64,000 nt of DNA from Kiloniella spongiae (lineage in GTDB: Bacteria; Pseudomonadota; Alphaproteobacteria; Kiloniellales; Kiloniellaceae). Under the pieces are notes generated by a model, which made no database searches, was not told the origin of the DNA, and worked only from the letters and a program-made list of their open reading frames with translations. Both the position numbers and the translations under genes were made by a program. The stretch covers positions 1 through 64,000 of the forward strand of contig NZ_LAQL01000007.1 of assembly GCF_001026905.1 (NCBI RefSeq), in the 5' to 3' direction. Position 1 is the stretch's first letter. Each line of letters starts with the position of its first letter. Below, in pieces: positions 47,369 through 56,174 of this stretch.

Positions 47369-48346
47369 TTAGACCGCTAATCCCAGAAATTTGATTTTTC
47401 GATGTAACGTCGCACGACTTATCCCCATGGCGTGGGCTGCAGCTGAGATATTGCCACCAGTGTGGGCGAGTGCTTGAAGGATTACCCGACGCTCAGCCAG
47501 TTCATATTCTTTGGCGTGATTAACGTTCCTTCCACGCAGGTCAGCAAGCAGAATGGGTTCATTTATTGGGCCATTTGGAAGTCCATAGAGACGTCGGGCC
47601 CCACGGGAGGCGCCGATAACAATTCCATCCTGATCGACAGCCAAAAGAGCGGTTTGCAGACTTGTTGACGTCTCTTGTTGACTGCTTGGTGGTGTGGCCA
47701 GAACAATATCTGCATTGTGGTATGTTTGTCGAAAATATTCTGATTCAATTTGTCGAGCCGTATCAATGACTGAAAAGGAGATGATCTTTGCAAAATCGGG
47801 TGTTAAGTCTGCCCGGCTGGAGGATACATCTATAGCGGCTAATAGGTGGCCTTCATGATCAAAAATAGGGGCAGCGCTACAGGACAGGTTGGTATTCTTG
47901 CTGTGAAAATGTTGATTTTTATGGATGGTCAGTGGGCGTTTTTCGACGATACAGGTACCAATGCCATTGGTGCCTTCGCTTTCTTCGCTCCATAATGATC
48001 CAGTGCTAAGGCCCCAATCATCATAGGTTTTATCGTCGCTAACGGCACCTCTTCGATCAACCGCAATACCGCTCGCGTCTGCGAGTACAACGCAACAACC
48101 GGCATTGCCAACGGCGAGGTAAAGGCGGTCGAGACTAGTCTCGGCTGTATGAATCAAGGAGCCCAGTTTTTCACGGGCCTGTTTTAATTCGTGTTCGGAT
48201 ATACGTTCCGGTGGTCGTGTGTAATCGGGGGAGAGGTGGTGCAAGAGTTTTGAGCGCCGCCATGATGCCGCGACAGCTGTTTGGGCGGCGCCATTTGCCT
48301 CTAGTGTATTTTCCACATGTGCTGCGTGGTTGCTTGTCGATCCCAT
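47369..48346 (-). CDS. AcoR-like GAF-Fis regulator lacking the AAA+ domain
   Basis: 325 residues. Residues about 20-205 resemble the sensor part of AcoR-type sigma-54 activators: VAASWRRSKLLHHLSPDYTRPP, a GAF domain (VGNAGCCVVLADASGIAVDRRG, WSEESEGTNGIGTC, HFHSKNTNLSCSAAPIFD). The region 215-275 looks like a short PAS-type segment (LLAVDQDGIVIGASRGARRLYG). The C-terminus is a Fis HTH (LAHTGGNISAAAHAMGISRATLHRKIKFLGL). The roughly 230-residue ATPase domain with GAFTGA is absent, so it cannot activate sigma-54 polymerase by the usual route. It could act as a repressor or co-regulator. It is convergent with pspF. Confidence 0.85.
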   Translation of the reverse strand: MGSTSNHAAHVENTLEANGAAQTAVAASWRRSKLLHHLSPDYTRPPERISEHELKQAREKLGSLIHTAETSLDRLYLAVGNAGCCVVLADASGIAVDRRGAVSDDKTYDDWGLSTGSLWSEESEGTNGIGTCIVEKRPLTIHKNQHFHSKNTNLSCSAAPIFDHEGHLLAAIDVSSSRADLTPDFAKIISFSVIDTARQIESEYFRQTYHNADIVLATPPSSQQETSTSLQTALLAVDQDGIVIGASRGARRLYGLPNGPINEPILLADLRGRNVNHAKEYELAERRVILQALAHTGGNISAAAHAMGISRATLHRKIKFLGLAV

Positions 48347-48616
48347 GTTCGTTGCCCCAAGAGCATCTCACAAGAAAATACAAAACTGTATTCTGGATAT
48401 TGCTCTATTCCTGACGTTTTTAGTGTGCCGTTTTGGTGTTCTTTTTTACGGCTTCACTATCCTTTTTATTTTTTTATGCAGAACTTTGTTCTGTTGAATG
48501 CGCCTGTTCATGCACTCTTGTTATTTATTCACGTTAAAACAAGTGGGATCATTTCGCAAACTTTACAAGTCAGCGAGTTTTTTTGCTTGGGAGCATTTGG
48601 GTGTGTTTTAGCTAAA
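48347..48616. other. Gap between GAF-Fis gene and MarR-like gene
   Basis: 270 bases. AATACA at 48377-48382 and TGTATT at 48387-48392 form a small dyad about 30 bases upstream of the GAF-Fis start and may be a regulatory site. A 159-codon plus-strand frame at 48317-48796 overlaps the MarR-like gene antisense and looks spurious. Confidence 0.4.
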
Positions 48617-49138
48617 TCAAAGAGACGCTGCGGCTCTGGATGCCTGATCGTAAAGGCCGGAAATACTGCGCAGGATCTGGGCTGTATGAGCAACTTCATC
48701 AAATCTGGTGTCGGTCGCAACAGCTGGATCTATCAAGCAAAGCTCTCTGATTTTTCTGTACTCAGAGCAGGCTTCTGCGCCTTCTTCCGTGGTTGAATAA
48801 AAGATCTCTTTCCCTTTTTTTGCTCCTCTGACCAACTTGGCTTTGATCAATTTTTTAAGGGAATAATTTACCGTGTGGGGATCTTCGACATTAAGCACGA
48901 AACAGATATCGTTCAGCCGCTTTTCCCTGTTACGGTGGTTTACATTGTGAAGTACCAAGACATCAAGTGGGTTGAAGTCCTGATGTCCTGCGGCGTTCAT
49001 ACAACGAACCATCCATCGGGAAAAGCCGTTAAAGGCGATGATCATTCCGTATTCAAGCTCACTCATCTGCCATCCCTGATCACTGGCCAGGTGTTCCGAT
49101 GAAACGATGTGGCGCGGGGCTTTGGATGTATCAGACAT
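48617..49138 (-). CDS. MarR-like winged-helix regulator
   Basis: 173 residues. FNPLDVLVLHNVNHRNREKRLNDICFVLNVEDPHTVNYSLKKLIKAKLV is the winged-helix core, followed by GKEIFYSTTEEGAEACSEYRKIREL in the wing and dimerisation helix. The N-terminal helix WQMSELEYGMIIAFNGFSRWMVRCM is typical of the MarR-like group. It lies 56 bases after the TRAP large-permease gene on the same strand, so it may be the last gene of that operon and its regulator. Confidence 0.85.
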   Translation of the reverse strand: MSDTSKAPRHIVSSEHLASDQGWQMSELEYGMIIAFNGFSRWMVRCMNAAGHQDFNPLDVLVLHNVNHRNREKRLNDICFVLNVEDPHTVNYSLKKLIKAKLVRGAKKGKEIFYSTTEEGAEACSEYRKIRELCLIDPAVATDTRFDEVAHTAQILRSISGLYDQASRAAASL

Positions 49139-49194
49139 ACTGGAACCTTTTAATCAATAAACGGAGTGTCTTACTGTTAGCAGACTTATCTTGC

Positions 49195-50490
49195 CTACAT
49201 ATTGTTCGGAAGATAAGTCACGATTTCTGGTACGGCAATGATAATAGCAAGTGCCAGTACCAGTAGGCCGAAGAACGGTAGGGCCGCTTTCGCAACCGTT
49301 AAAATATTTCGTCCGGTCAAAGCTTGTAAAACGAATAGGTTGAAGCCTACAGGTGGCGTGATCTGTGACATCTCGACAACGATGACGATGTATATGCCAA
49401 ACCAGAGCGGATCAATGCTTGCCTGTTCTACCATCGGCATGATCACTGATGTGGTTAGAACCACAACGCTGATACCGTCGAGGAAGCACCCAAGAACAAC
49501 AAAGAACACAGTCAATGCAGCAAGAAGAGCGTAAGGACTTAGTTCTAGACCGCCAATCCATTCAGCCAATAGTTTGGGGATGCCTGTAAAACCCATTGCG
49601 ACGGTAAGGAAGGCAGCGCCAGCGAGAATAAAGGCAATCATACATGATGTTTTGGTGGCGCCCATCAGTCCTTCGAAAAAGGTTGTTTTGTTGAGGTCCC
49701 CGGTAAACCAAGAGAGAAGCAAGGCCAAAACAACCCCAACGGCTGCTGCGTCTGTGGGTGACGCGATGCCTGTATATATGGAGCCGATAACGCCACTGAT
49801 GAGAATGACAACAGGGAGTAAGCTCTTGGCGCGCTTTAGCTTCTCACTCAATGATATTTCTTCAATCACATCGGGTAGAATATCTCGGTTTATCATTGCC
49901 CAGATAATCACAAAGCCAACAAAAAGGCCTACAAGAAGTAGTCCGGGCAAGACGCCAGCTATGAACAGGCGAGCAATGGATTGTTCTGTGGCAACGCCGT
50001 ACACAATTAAAATGATAGATGGTGGAATAAGCAGACCAAGAGTGGCTGACCCAGCTAAAGTGCCTATCATCATGCTTTCCGGATATTTACGTTTGGAAAG
50101 CTCGGGAATTGACATCTTCCCAATGGTTGCTGCTGTCGCAGCGGATGAACCGGAAACGGCTGCAAAGATCGCACAGCCAAAAATATTCACGTGTAGAAGC
50201 TTGCCCGGCACTTTTCCCATCCAGGGGGACAGGCCGCTGAACATATCTTCGGACAATCGGGACCGGAACAGGATTTCACCCATCCAGATGAAAAGAGGCA
50301 GGGCAGCAAGTGCCCAGGAATTACTCGCGCCCCAAACGGTTGTGGCGAGGACATCGCCAACTGGGGCGTCAGTGAAGAGTGTCATGCCGAACAGGCCAAC
50401 ACCAAAAAGAGAGAAGGCAACCCAGACCCCGGATCCCAAAAGGGCAAACAGGGTAATCATGAGAAGAAGGGTTAAATAAATTTCTGACAT
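49195..50490 (-). CDS. TRAP transporter large permease (DctM family), second system
   Basis: 431 residues, about a dozen membrane spans. TLGLLIPPSIILIVYGVATEQS, ASPTDAAAVGVVLALLLS and QITPPVGFNLFVLQALTG are DctM signatures. It is the last transporter gene of the run dctP-dctQ-dctM read on the minus strand. Because the operon faces pxpBCA, the likely cargo is 5-oxoproline or a related lactam; this is inference from position. Confidence 0.93.
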   Translation of the reverse strand: MSEIYLTLLLMITLFALLGSGVWVAFSLFGVGLFGMTLFTDAPVGDVLATTVWGASNSWALAALPLFIWMGEILFRSRLSEDMFSGLSPWMGKVPGKLLHVNIFGCAIFAAVSGSSAATAATIGKMSIPELSKRKYPESMMIGTLAGSATLGLLIPPSIILIVYGVATEQSIARLFIAGVLPGLLLVGLFVGFVIIWAMINRDILPDVIEEISLSEKLKRAKSLLPVVILISGVIGSIYTGIASPTDAAAVGVVLALLLSWFTGDLNKTTFFEGLMGATKTSCMIAFILAGAAFLTVAMGFTGIPKLLAEWIGGLELSPYALLAALTVFFVVLGCFLDGISVVVLTTSVIMPMVEQASIDPLWFGIYIVIVVEMSQITPPVGFNLFVLQALTGRNILTVAKAALPFFGLLVLALAIIIAVPEIVTYLPNNM

Positions 50491-50504
50491 TGGTCTTGCC
50501 CTTC

Positions 50505-51077
50505 TTATTCAGCGTGAAGATCGGCCTGATCTTGTTCGAGCAAGTTTTCACCCTTGCCTTCGTAACTTGGTTCGCCACCTGTAATGACACAAAACAGTTC
50601 ATCAATCAGGGCGAGGGCGAGAATGGCTAGCCCGACAAGCATGGGAAACATGGGTATCCAGATCGGAATAGCAATTATGCCGGGAGAGAGGTCGTTGTAT
50701 GTGTAGGCTTCATGTACAAGAAGGCTTGTGTAGATCGTGAAATAGACAGCCATCGAAGCTGCGACACCCAGGCACCATATTTCAACGCCGTGGCGTAGTT
50801 TCGGCGAGAGGTGTTGTAACACCAGTGATACCCTGATGTGGCTGCCGTCCCTTAGTGTGTAGGCCAGGGCAAGGAAAGAGGCGCCAGCTAGAAAAAAGCC
50901 AGTAAAGTCAGCATAGGATGGGATTGTGAGTCCGATGGCTTCACCTGTGATAAGGCTACTGAGGCGATCAAGCAGGTTCAGGAGGACTTGGGCCATTACA
51001 GTGAGGCAGATCGCGACAATAAAAAAAGCTGCCGTCCAACCGCTTACTGAATATATTTTATTGAGTATCTGTCTCAT
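50505..51077 (-). CDS. TRAP transporter small permease (DctQ family), second system
   Basis: 190 residues from ATG 51077, which has AAGGGTGAG upstream; a GTG at 51089 is an alternative. Four hydrophobic segments are visible (about 12-35, 55-75, 95-117, 135-160). YADFTGFFLAGASFLALAYTLRDGSHIRVSLVL is the family's typical second-loop motif. It lies 14 bases before the large permease. Confidence 0.9.
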   Translation of the reverse strand: MRQILNKIYSVSGWTAAFFIVAICLTVMAQVLLNLLDRLSSLITGEAIGLTIPSYADFTGFFLAGASFLALAYTLRDGSHIRVSLVLQHLSPKLRHGVEIWCLGVAASMAVYFTIYTSLLVHEAYTYNDLSPGIIAIPIWIPMFPMLVGLAILALALIDELFCVITGGEPSYEGKGENLLEQDQADLHAE

Positions 51078-51217
51078 GGTTTTGCTCACCCTTGAGTGAC
51101 GTTATGTCTTCTGGCATCCATCCAGATACAAAGATCTGGATATAAAGTTTGAGGCCCAGATAAAAAGGGCGATTCATCGCACGGTAATAGAGTGAAATGA
51201 ACCGCCCAACAGGGAAC

Positions 51218-52195
51218 TTAGTTACCGTAAGATGTCAGGATTTCAGATCCTTCATCTCCAGCAGACGCTTTCCAATCAGAAAGCATATCAGCACCAACTT
51301 TTTTCAAGCCAGTCATCAATTCAGCCGCAGGCGGGTTCACAATTGTGACGCCGTTGTCTTGCATGATTTTGATTTTCGCTGCTGTTTCTTCCTGGCTCAT
51401 TGCCCAGCCGCGTGTTTCCGCTTTTTCTGCTGCAGCCAAAACAGCTTTTTGTGTAGCTTCATCAAGCTTGCGCCAATATTTTTTGTTAATCACAACAATA
51501 TTTTTTGGTACCCAGGCTTGAATGTGTGTGTAGTGAGAAACAAAGTCCCAAGCCTTGCTGTTTGCGCCAGTAGAAGGAGATGTGATCATCGCTTCAACAC
51601 GACCAGTTGCATAGGCTTGTGGGATGTCTGGGACTTCTACTTGTGTTGGGGCGGCACCTGTTAGCTGTGCGAATTTCTCGAGCGTAGCATTGTAGGCTCT
51701 GAATTTAAGGCCTTTCAGGTCATCAACTGTGTTGATTTCCTTTTTGGTGTAAAGTCCCTGTGGTGGCCATGGAACAGAGAAGAGTGGCATCAGACCCTGT
51801 TTGTCCAGCAATGTGCTGATAACAGGTTTTTGGGCTGCCCATAGCTTTCCTGCCTCGTCGTAATTTGTTGCGAGGAAAGGAAGGGAGTCTGCGCCAAATG
51901 CAGCGTGTTCATTTGATAATCTAGACAGGAAAAATTCGCCGATGGGCACCTGACCGCTACGAACAGCGTTCTTGATTTCGGGATGCTTAAAGAGTGATCC
52001 GGCAGAGTGAATTTTAATTTTCAGATCACCGTTTGTCGCGGTCTCTACATCTTTGGCGAATTCAATGATATTCGCGGTGTGAAATGTTTTGTCAGGATAT
52101 GGTGTTGGCATATCCCAGGTGTCGGCAGAGGCAGTGGCAATTCCGCCTATAGTAAGAGCAGCAACACCTGCGGTGAAGTTACGTAAGAGTTTCAT
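51218..52195 (-). CDS. TRAP transporter solute-binding protein (DctP family), second system
   Basis: 325 residues with a signal peptide (MKLLRNFTAGVAALTIGGIATASA, cleavage near 24). FAKDVETATNGDLKIKIHSAGSLFKHPEI and LKGLKFRAYNATLEKFA, with the ligand arginine, are DctP features. GGGAGG precedes the ATG. It is divergent from pxpB, so the system may import pyroglutamate (5-oxoproline) or a similar compound. Confidence 0.92.
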   Translation of the reverse strand: MKLLRNFTAGVAALTIGGIATASADTWDMPTPYPDKTFHTANIIEFAKDVETATNGDLKIKIHSAGSLFKHPEIKNAVRSGQVPIGEFFLSRLSNEHAAFGADSLPFLATNYDEAGKLWAAQKPVISTLLDKQGLMPLFSVPWPPQGLYTKKEINTVDDLKGLKFRAYNATLEKFAQLTGAAPTQVEVPDIPQAYATGRVEAMITSPSTGANSKAWDFVSHYTHIQAWVPKNIVVINKKYWRKLDEATQKAVLAAAEKAETRGWAMSQEETAAKIKIMQDNGVTIVNPPAAELMTGLKKVGADMLSDWKASAGDEGSEILTSYGN

Positions 52196-52472
52196 TTTTA
52201 AAACCTCCCAAAGGTCTCGATAGAGTGGGCCCAGATATTTGTTATGATCTTTGTGGCCATAAACGTTCTTTTTGGCTCAATCCTCTTTGTTCTACGAAAA
52301 GCAGAGGCGAGCAATACAGCGCGATGAATGAGCCAAAAATACTTGTGTCATCATTAACGCATAAATTAACGATGACGTTTTGTTGACAAAAAGTCAATAA
52401 AACAATAACAATTTATAGTTGATGTGTATCTAAGGCTGTAGTTCAATAACGAAAAACTCAAAGAGAGCTAAA
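52196..52472. promoter_or_regulatory. Divergent region between TRAP operon and pxpBCA
   Basis: 277 AT-rich bases. TTGACAAAAAGTCAA at 52383-52397 is an inverted repeat (TTGAC-N5-GTCAA), and its left part also fits a -35 box for pxpB. It is a candidate shared operator. The regulator is not certain; the MarR-like gene at 48617 is a candidate. Confidence 0.45.
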
Positions 52473-53219
52473 TTGGATATCCGAGTCCTTACACTAGGCG
52501 ACAGCGCCTTTACGATTGAATTTCCTAAGCTCAAGGGAGCTATCGGTGCGCGTTCAGTTCGCGCTTTGAGACACTCTATTGAGCAAGAAGTTGAAGAGGG
52601 GCGGTTGCCCGGCGTTTTCGATATTATTTCTGCGAGTCGCTCTTTAACAGTGTGCTTGAATCCGGATTTGGCTGACTATAAGCAGGTGACTGAACGTGTG
52701 AGTGCGCTGGCGCAAATGCCATTGGATGCAGGAGGAGCAAACAAAGAACTTTGGATTTTACCTGCCTGTTACGAAGGAGAGTTTGCGCCTGATCTGGAAG
52801 AGGTAGCGCAGCGAAGCGGACTTTCGGTCACGGAGGTCATAGATATCCACTCTTCTGCAACCTACGACATTTTTTTGATCGGTTTTCTACCGGGCTTTGT
52901 CTTTATGGGGGAGATTGATAAGAGGCTACAGTTTCCCAGAAGAACAAGCCCACGGGTAAGAGTTCCGGCAGGATCTGTCGGCATTGCGAATGAACAAACG
53001 GCTGTTTACCCATGGGAAAGCCCTGGTGGATGGCACTTGCTTGCCCGCTGTCCGGTTCCCTTTTTTGATAGTACCTGGGCACAGCCAAGTTTGTTGTCTG
53101 CTGGTGGTTCGGTGAAGTTCAGGCCTGTAACGACAGAAGAATATAGCGATATTAAAGCTGACCTTTCTTCGGAACGGATTGCTCCACAGAGCTTTCTATC
53201 TCGAGAGGGAGAAAGCTGA
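52473..53219 (+). CDS. pxpB: 5-oxoprolinase subunit B
   Basis: 248 residues, KipI/allophanate-hydrolase subunit-1 family. ILPACYEGEFAPDLEEVAQRSGLSVTEVIDIHSSATYDIFLIGFLPGFVFMGEIDKRL and RTSPRVRVPAGSVGIANEQTAVYP are hallmark blocks. With PxpA and PxpC it forms the ATP-dependent enzyme that converts 5-oxo-L-proline to glutamate. The start is TTG with AGAGAG upstream, unusual but in keeping with the spacing. The stop overlaps the pxpC start (TGATG). Confidence 0.9.
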   Translation: MDIRVLTLGDSAFTIEFPKLKGAIGARSVRALRHSIEQEVEEGRLPGVFDIISASRSLTVCLNPDLADYKQVTERVSALAQMPLDAGGANKELWILPACYEGEFAPDLEEVAQRSGLSVTEVIDIHSSATYDIFLIGFLPGFVFMGEIDKRLQFPRRTSPRVRVPAGSVGIANEQTAVYPWESPGGWHLLARCPVPFFDSTWAQPSLLSAGGSVKFRPVTTEEYSDIKADLSSERIAPQSFLSREGES

Positions 53220-54310
53220 TGGCAGCGGTCTTAAAGATCCTTTCTCCGGGCATCCTCGCTTCTCTTCAGGATGAAGGGCGTCGGGGGTATGCTGGATTTG
53301 GTGTGCCAAGGAGTGGCGCGGCGGACTCGCTGTCTTTGCAGTTGGGCAATGCTTTGGTAGGGAATGCTGCCTTTGAAACGGCGATAGAATTTCGCTTCTT
53401 GGGGCCAAAAGTGACGGTTGAATCAGGGCGATTACGCCTTGGTTTAGCTGGTGATGTTACCGCAGAGCACAAGGGTGCTGATGGTGGTGATAGTGTCTCT
53501 ATAAAACCTTGGCAATCGGTTACATTGGATGAGGGGGATGTTCTCACTGTTGATCCATTGAAAAATGGGGCGACCGGTTATCTGACTATAGAAGGTGGTT
53601 TTGATTTGGCTCCAGTGCTTGATAGCCGCTCGACCTATGCGCGGGCAAAGTTGGGGGGCGTAAACGGCCTTCCTTTGCAAGCGGGCGATAGAATTCCGAC
53701 GAAGCTACCTCATCCCCGAGATGGTCTGGAGAGAATTGTTTCGGATCCAATCTCTACATCAACCAAAATAATCCGTGTGCTTGCTGGTCCACAGGATGAT
53801 TATTTCTCTGAAGTTGAGATCTCTAAATTCACAGGAGGAAGCTATAAAGTCAGTTCCGATGTGGATCGAATGGGAATACGCTTAGAGGGTCCTGAATTAG
53901 AATCTTTACCGGAAAAGGGAAGTGATCTTATTTCAGATGGGATTGTACCGGGGGCTATTCAGGTGCCGGGAAGTGGGCAACCAATTATTTTGTTTGTTGA
54001 TTGTCAAACAATCGGCGGTTATCCGAAAATTGGCGCTGTTATCACAGCGGACCTTCCGCTTCTTGGGCAGTTGATGCCCGGGAATGAAATCGGCTTTCAA
54101 CTGGTTTCTCTGGAAGAGGCACAAGCTGCCCGAAAAACTCGAAAATCAGAACTGGAACGGGCCATATCCTCTGTTCAGGATTATTTTGGCGAAGGCGTGA
54201 TGGATCTAAAGGCCTTGTATGAAGTGAATTTGATTGGCGGCGTAGTAAATGCCAGCTTAACGGGGCATTTCCCCGGTCATCTAGAGGGAGGTGCAAATGA
54301 AAAAAATTAA
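53219..54310 (+). CDS. pxpC: 5-oxoprolinase subunit C
   Basis: 363 residues, biotin-dependent carboxyltransferase/KipA family. LKILSPGILASLQDEGRRGYAGFGVPRSGAAD at the start and VPGSGQPIILFVDCQTIGGYPKIGAVITADLPLLGQLMPG near the end are family signatures. It forms the PxpB-PxpC complex. The end overlaps the pxpA start. Confidence 0.92.
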   Translation: MAAVLKILSPGILASLQDEGRRGYAGFGVPRSGAADSLSLQLGNALVGNAAFETAIEFRFLGPKVTVESGRLRLGLAGDVTAEHKGADGGDSVSIKPWQSVTLDEGDVLTVDPLKNGATGYLTIEGGFDLAPVLDSRSTYARAKLGGVNGLPLQAGDRIPTKLPHPRDGLERIVSDPISTSTKIIRVLAGPQDDYFSEVEISKFTGGSYKVSSDVDRMGIRLEGPELESLPEKGSDLISDGIVPGAIQVPGSGQPIILFVDCQTIGGYPKIGAVITADLPLLGQLMPGNEIGFQLVSLEEAQAARKTRKSELERAISSVQDYFGEGVMDLKALYEVNLIGGVVNASLTGHFPGHLEGGANEKN

Positions 54311-55070
54311 TTTAAATGCAGATATGGGCGAAGGCTTTGGCATGTATTCCATTGGGAATGATGCCGCGATGCTGGATATCATTGGATCAGCAAACATTGC
54401 CTGTGGTTATCATGCGGGTGATCCGCTGGTCATGTCAGGTGTAACTCGGGCGGCTCGGGATAAAGGGGTGAGCATCGGTGCACACCCGGCTTTCCCTGAT
54501 TTGCAAGGGTTCGGTCGTCGTAAGATGCATCTGCCATTGCCAGAGCTGGAAGCTATGATGGTGTATCAAATTGGTGCCCTGATGGCTGTTGCGAAAAGTC
54601 AGGGTACTAAGGTTACGCATGTAAAACCTCATGGTGCGCTGAACAATATGGCTGCGGTTGATATGGATATGTCTTTGGCCATTGCCCGTGGAATTGCAGC
54701 TGTTGATTCGTCTCTTATCATGCTGGCAACTGCGGGATCCTGCTTGTGCAAGGCTGGCCTTGAACTCGGCTTGCCAACAGCGGGAGAGATTTTTGCCGAT
54801 AGAACCTATGACGAGAACGGAAATCTAACCCCAAGATCTGAGCCGCATGCGGTTATACACGACCCAGAGCAATCTGCTGATCAGATTCTCTCTTTTGTCG
54901 AAGAGGGCAAGATTATCACGCCGTCGGGCAAACGCATTGATACGCCCATCCATAGTATTTGCGTTCATGGAGATACTGCAGAGGCAGTTGCAATCGCCCA
55001 TCGTGTGAAAGAGCGATTGGAAAAGGCTGGCTTTGAGTTGGTGCCTTTGCCTCGGGTTATGGAGGCTTAG
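54297..55070 (+). CDS. pxpA: 5-oxoprolinase subunit A (LamB/YcsF family)
   Basis: 257 residues. INLNADMGEGFGMYSIGNDAAML, NIACGYHAGDPLVM, ISIGAHPAFPDL-like block GVSIGAHPAFPDLQGFGRR and ICVHGDTAEAVAIAHRV are YcsF signatures. It is the cyclic-amide-opening subunit of the ATP-dependent 5-oxoprolinase. ATG 54297 was chosen because GAGGGAGG precedes it by 6 bases; GTG 54291 is within the same ribosome binding region. Confidence 0.93.
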   Translation: MKKINLNADMGEGFGMYSIGNDAAMLDIIGSANIACGYHAGDPLVMSGVTRAARDKGVSIGAHPAFPDLQGFGRRKMHLPLPELEAMMVYQIGALMAVAKSQGTKVTHVKPHGALNNMAAVDMDMSLAIARGIAAVDSSLIMLATAGSCLCKAGLELGLPTAGEIFADRTYDENGNLTPRSEPHAVIHDPEQSADQILSFVEEGKIITPSGKRIDTPIHSICVHGDTAEAVAIAHRVKERLEKAGFELVPLPRVMEA

Positions 55071-55089
55071 GCGTTACTGCAAGGTGAGT

Positions 55090-56172
55090 TTAAGTTACAA
55101 GGCCTCTGGCGCTTACCACAGTTTTTTCAATGTGATTGTCATTTACCAGATAAACATGATTCACCATATTGGATACGACACAGGCATGGTTGGGGATGAT
55201 ATGGATTTGATCCCCGACTTTCGGTGACCACTTACTGTTACTGAGATCAAGGATGCCGTGCTCTTCGCTTAGGCTGGTGATTTTTACATCTGGCGCTTCT
55301 TTGATCAGACCGAAACCTTCCATTCCCAAAAGATCGGATGTCAGCATCTTTGAGCCGGCATCAATAATGGCGCGATCATCTGTGGGGCGGCTGATAACTG
55401 TTGCCCGAACACTCAGGGCGCAATCTTCAATACGGCAAAGGCCTGCTTGAATAAGGGATCTGTCGTTATAGATATAGGTGCCTGACCGGTGTTCTGTTGC
55501 TACGGAAACTTCTTGTGAGCGCCACATGTTTGGCGTACCGCCGCTACTTATTTTAGGGCAGGGAAGGCCATTTGCTATTAATAGATCTTTAGCTTGTTTC
55601 AACCAGTTGTTGACACGGACCTGATCACCCATTGGAGGGTAGGTCATTAACCCGCCAAGTGTCAGACCGCTTGCATTGTGGATTAAGCGCGCAAGACCAA
55701 GCGCTTCTTCTGCAGATTGTACGCCGCATCGATTTGCCCCGGTATCGCACTCAATCAAAACTTCCAGCGGGTGATCAGCCCTGACAAAGGTTTTTGCCAA
55801 CCCGTCAACGACATAGGCATTGTCGGCAACAACAGACAGGGTACATCTCTGAGCAAGTTTTGCCAATCTATGTAACTTTTCATCCCCGATAATGTTGTAG
55901 GTAATGAGGATGTCTTTGATGCCTGCATCAGCCATCGTTTCAGCTTCACCAATCTTCTGACAGGTAATGCCGATTGCCCCGGCTTTAATCTGGCGTTGGG
56001 CCATAGAGGGTAATTTATGGGTTTTTATGTGAGGGCGAAGCGAGATACCGTGTTGGTCACAGTGACCTTGCAGTTTATCAATGTTTTTTTGAACGGTGTG
56101 TGTGTCGATTATAACTGCGGGGGTCATGATATCGCTTGTTACAACTGTTTCAGCCTGTGAAGTGTAATCCAT
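55090..56172 (-). CDS. D-threonine aldolase/D-serine dehydratase-like PLP enzyme
   Basis: 360 residues, alanine-racemase-type N-terminal barrel (DSD1/D-TA family). TPAVIIDTHTVQKNIDKLQ begins the domain, and LRPHIKTHKLP carries the PLP lysine (about residue 50). HACVVSNMVNHVYLV near the C-terminus has the histidine and cysteine that bind a metal in these enzymes. They act on D-serine, D-threonine or other D-3-hydroxyamino acids. ATG 56172 starts MDYTSQAETV; the upstream TTG at 56178 is less likely. It overlaps no gene; the RpiR stop lies 3 bases upstream, so both form an operon. Confidence 0.88.
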   Translation of the reverse strand: MDYTSQAETVVTSDIMTPAVIIDTHTVQKNIDKLQGHCDQHGISLRPHIKTHKLPSMAQRQIKAGAIGITCQKIGEAETMADAGIKDILITYNIIGDEKLHRLAKLAQRCTLSVVADNAYVVDGLAKTFVRADHPLEVLIECDTGANRCGVQSAEEALGLARLIHNASGLTLGGLMTYPPMGDQVRVNNWLKQAKDLLIANGLPCPKISSGGTPNMWRSQEVSVATEHRSGTYIYNDRSLIQAGLCRIEDCALSVRATVISRPTDDRAIIDAGSKMLTSDLLGMEGFGLIKEAPDVKITSLSEEHGILDLSNSKWSPKVGDQIHIIPNHACVVSNMVNHVYLVNDNHIEKTVVSARGLVT

Positions 56173-56174
56173 AC

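Noticed and set aside
48317-48796. 159-codon plus-strand frame
   Set aside because: It overlaps the GAF-Fis gene start and the MarR-like gene antisense; hydrophobic and cysteine-rich in a random-looking way.
49574-50479. 301-codon open frame antisense to the second TRAP large permease
   Set aside because: It is the reverse frame of a clear DctM gene, has no ribosome binding site, and its lysine/proline/threonine-rich composition is that of an antisense shadow.
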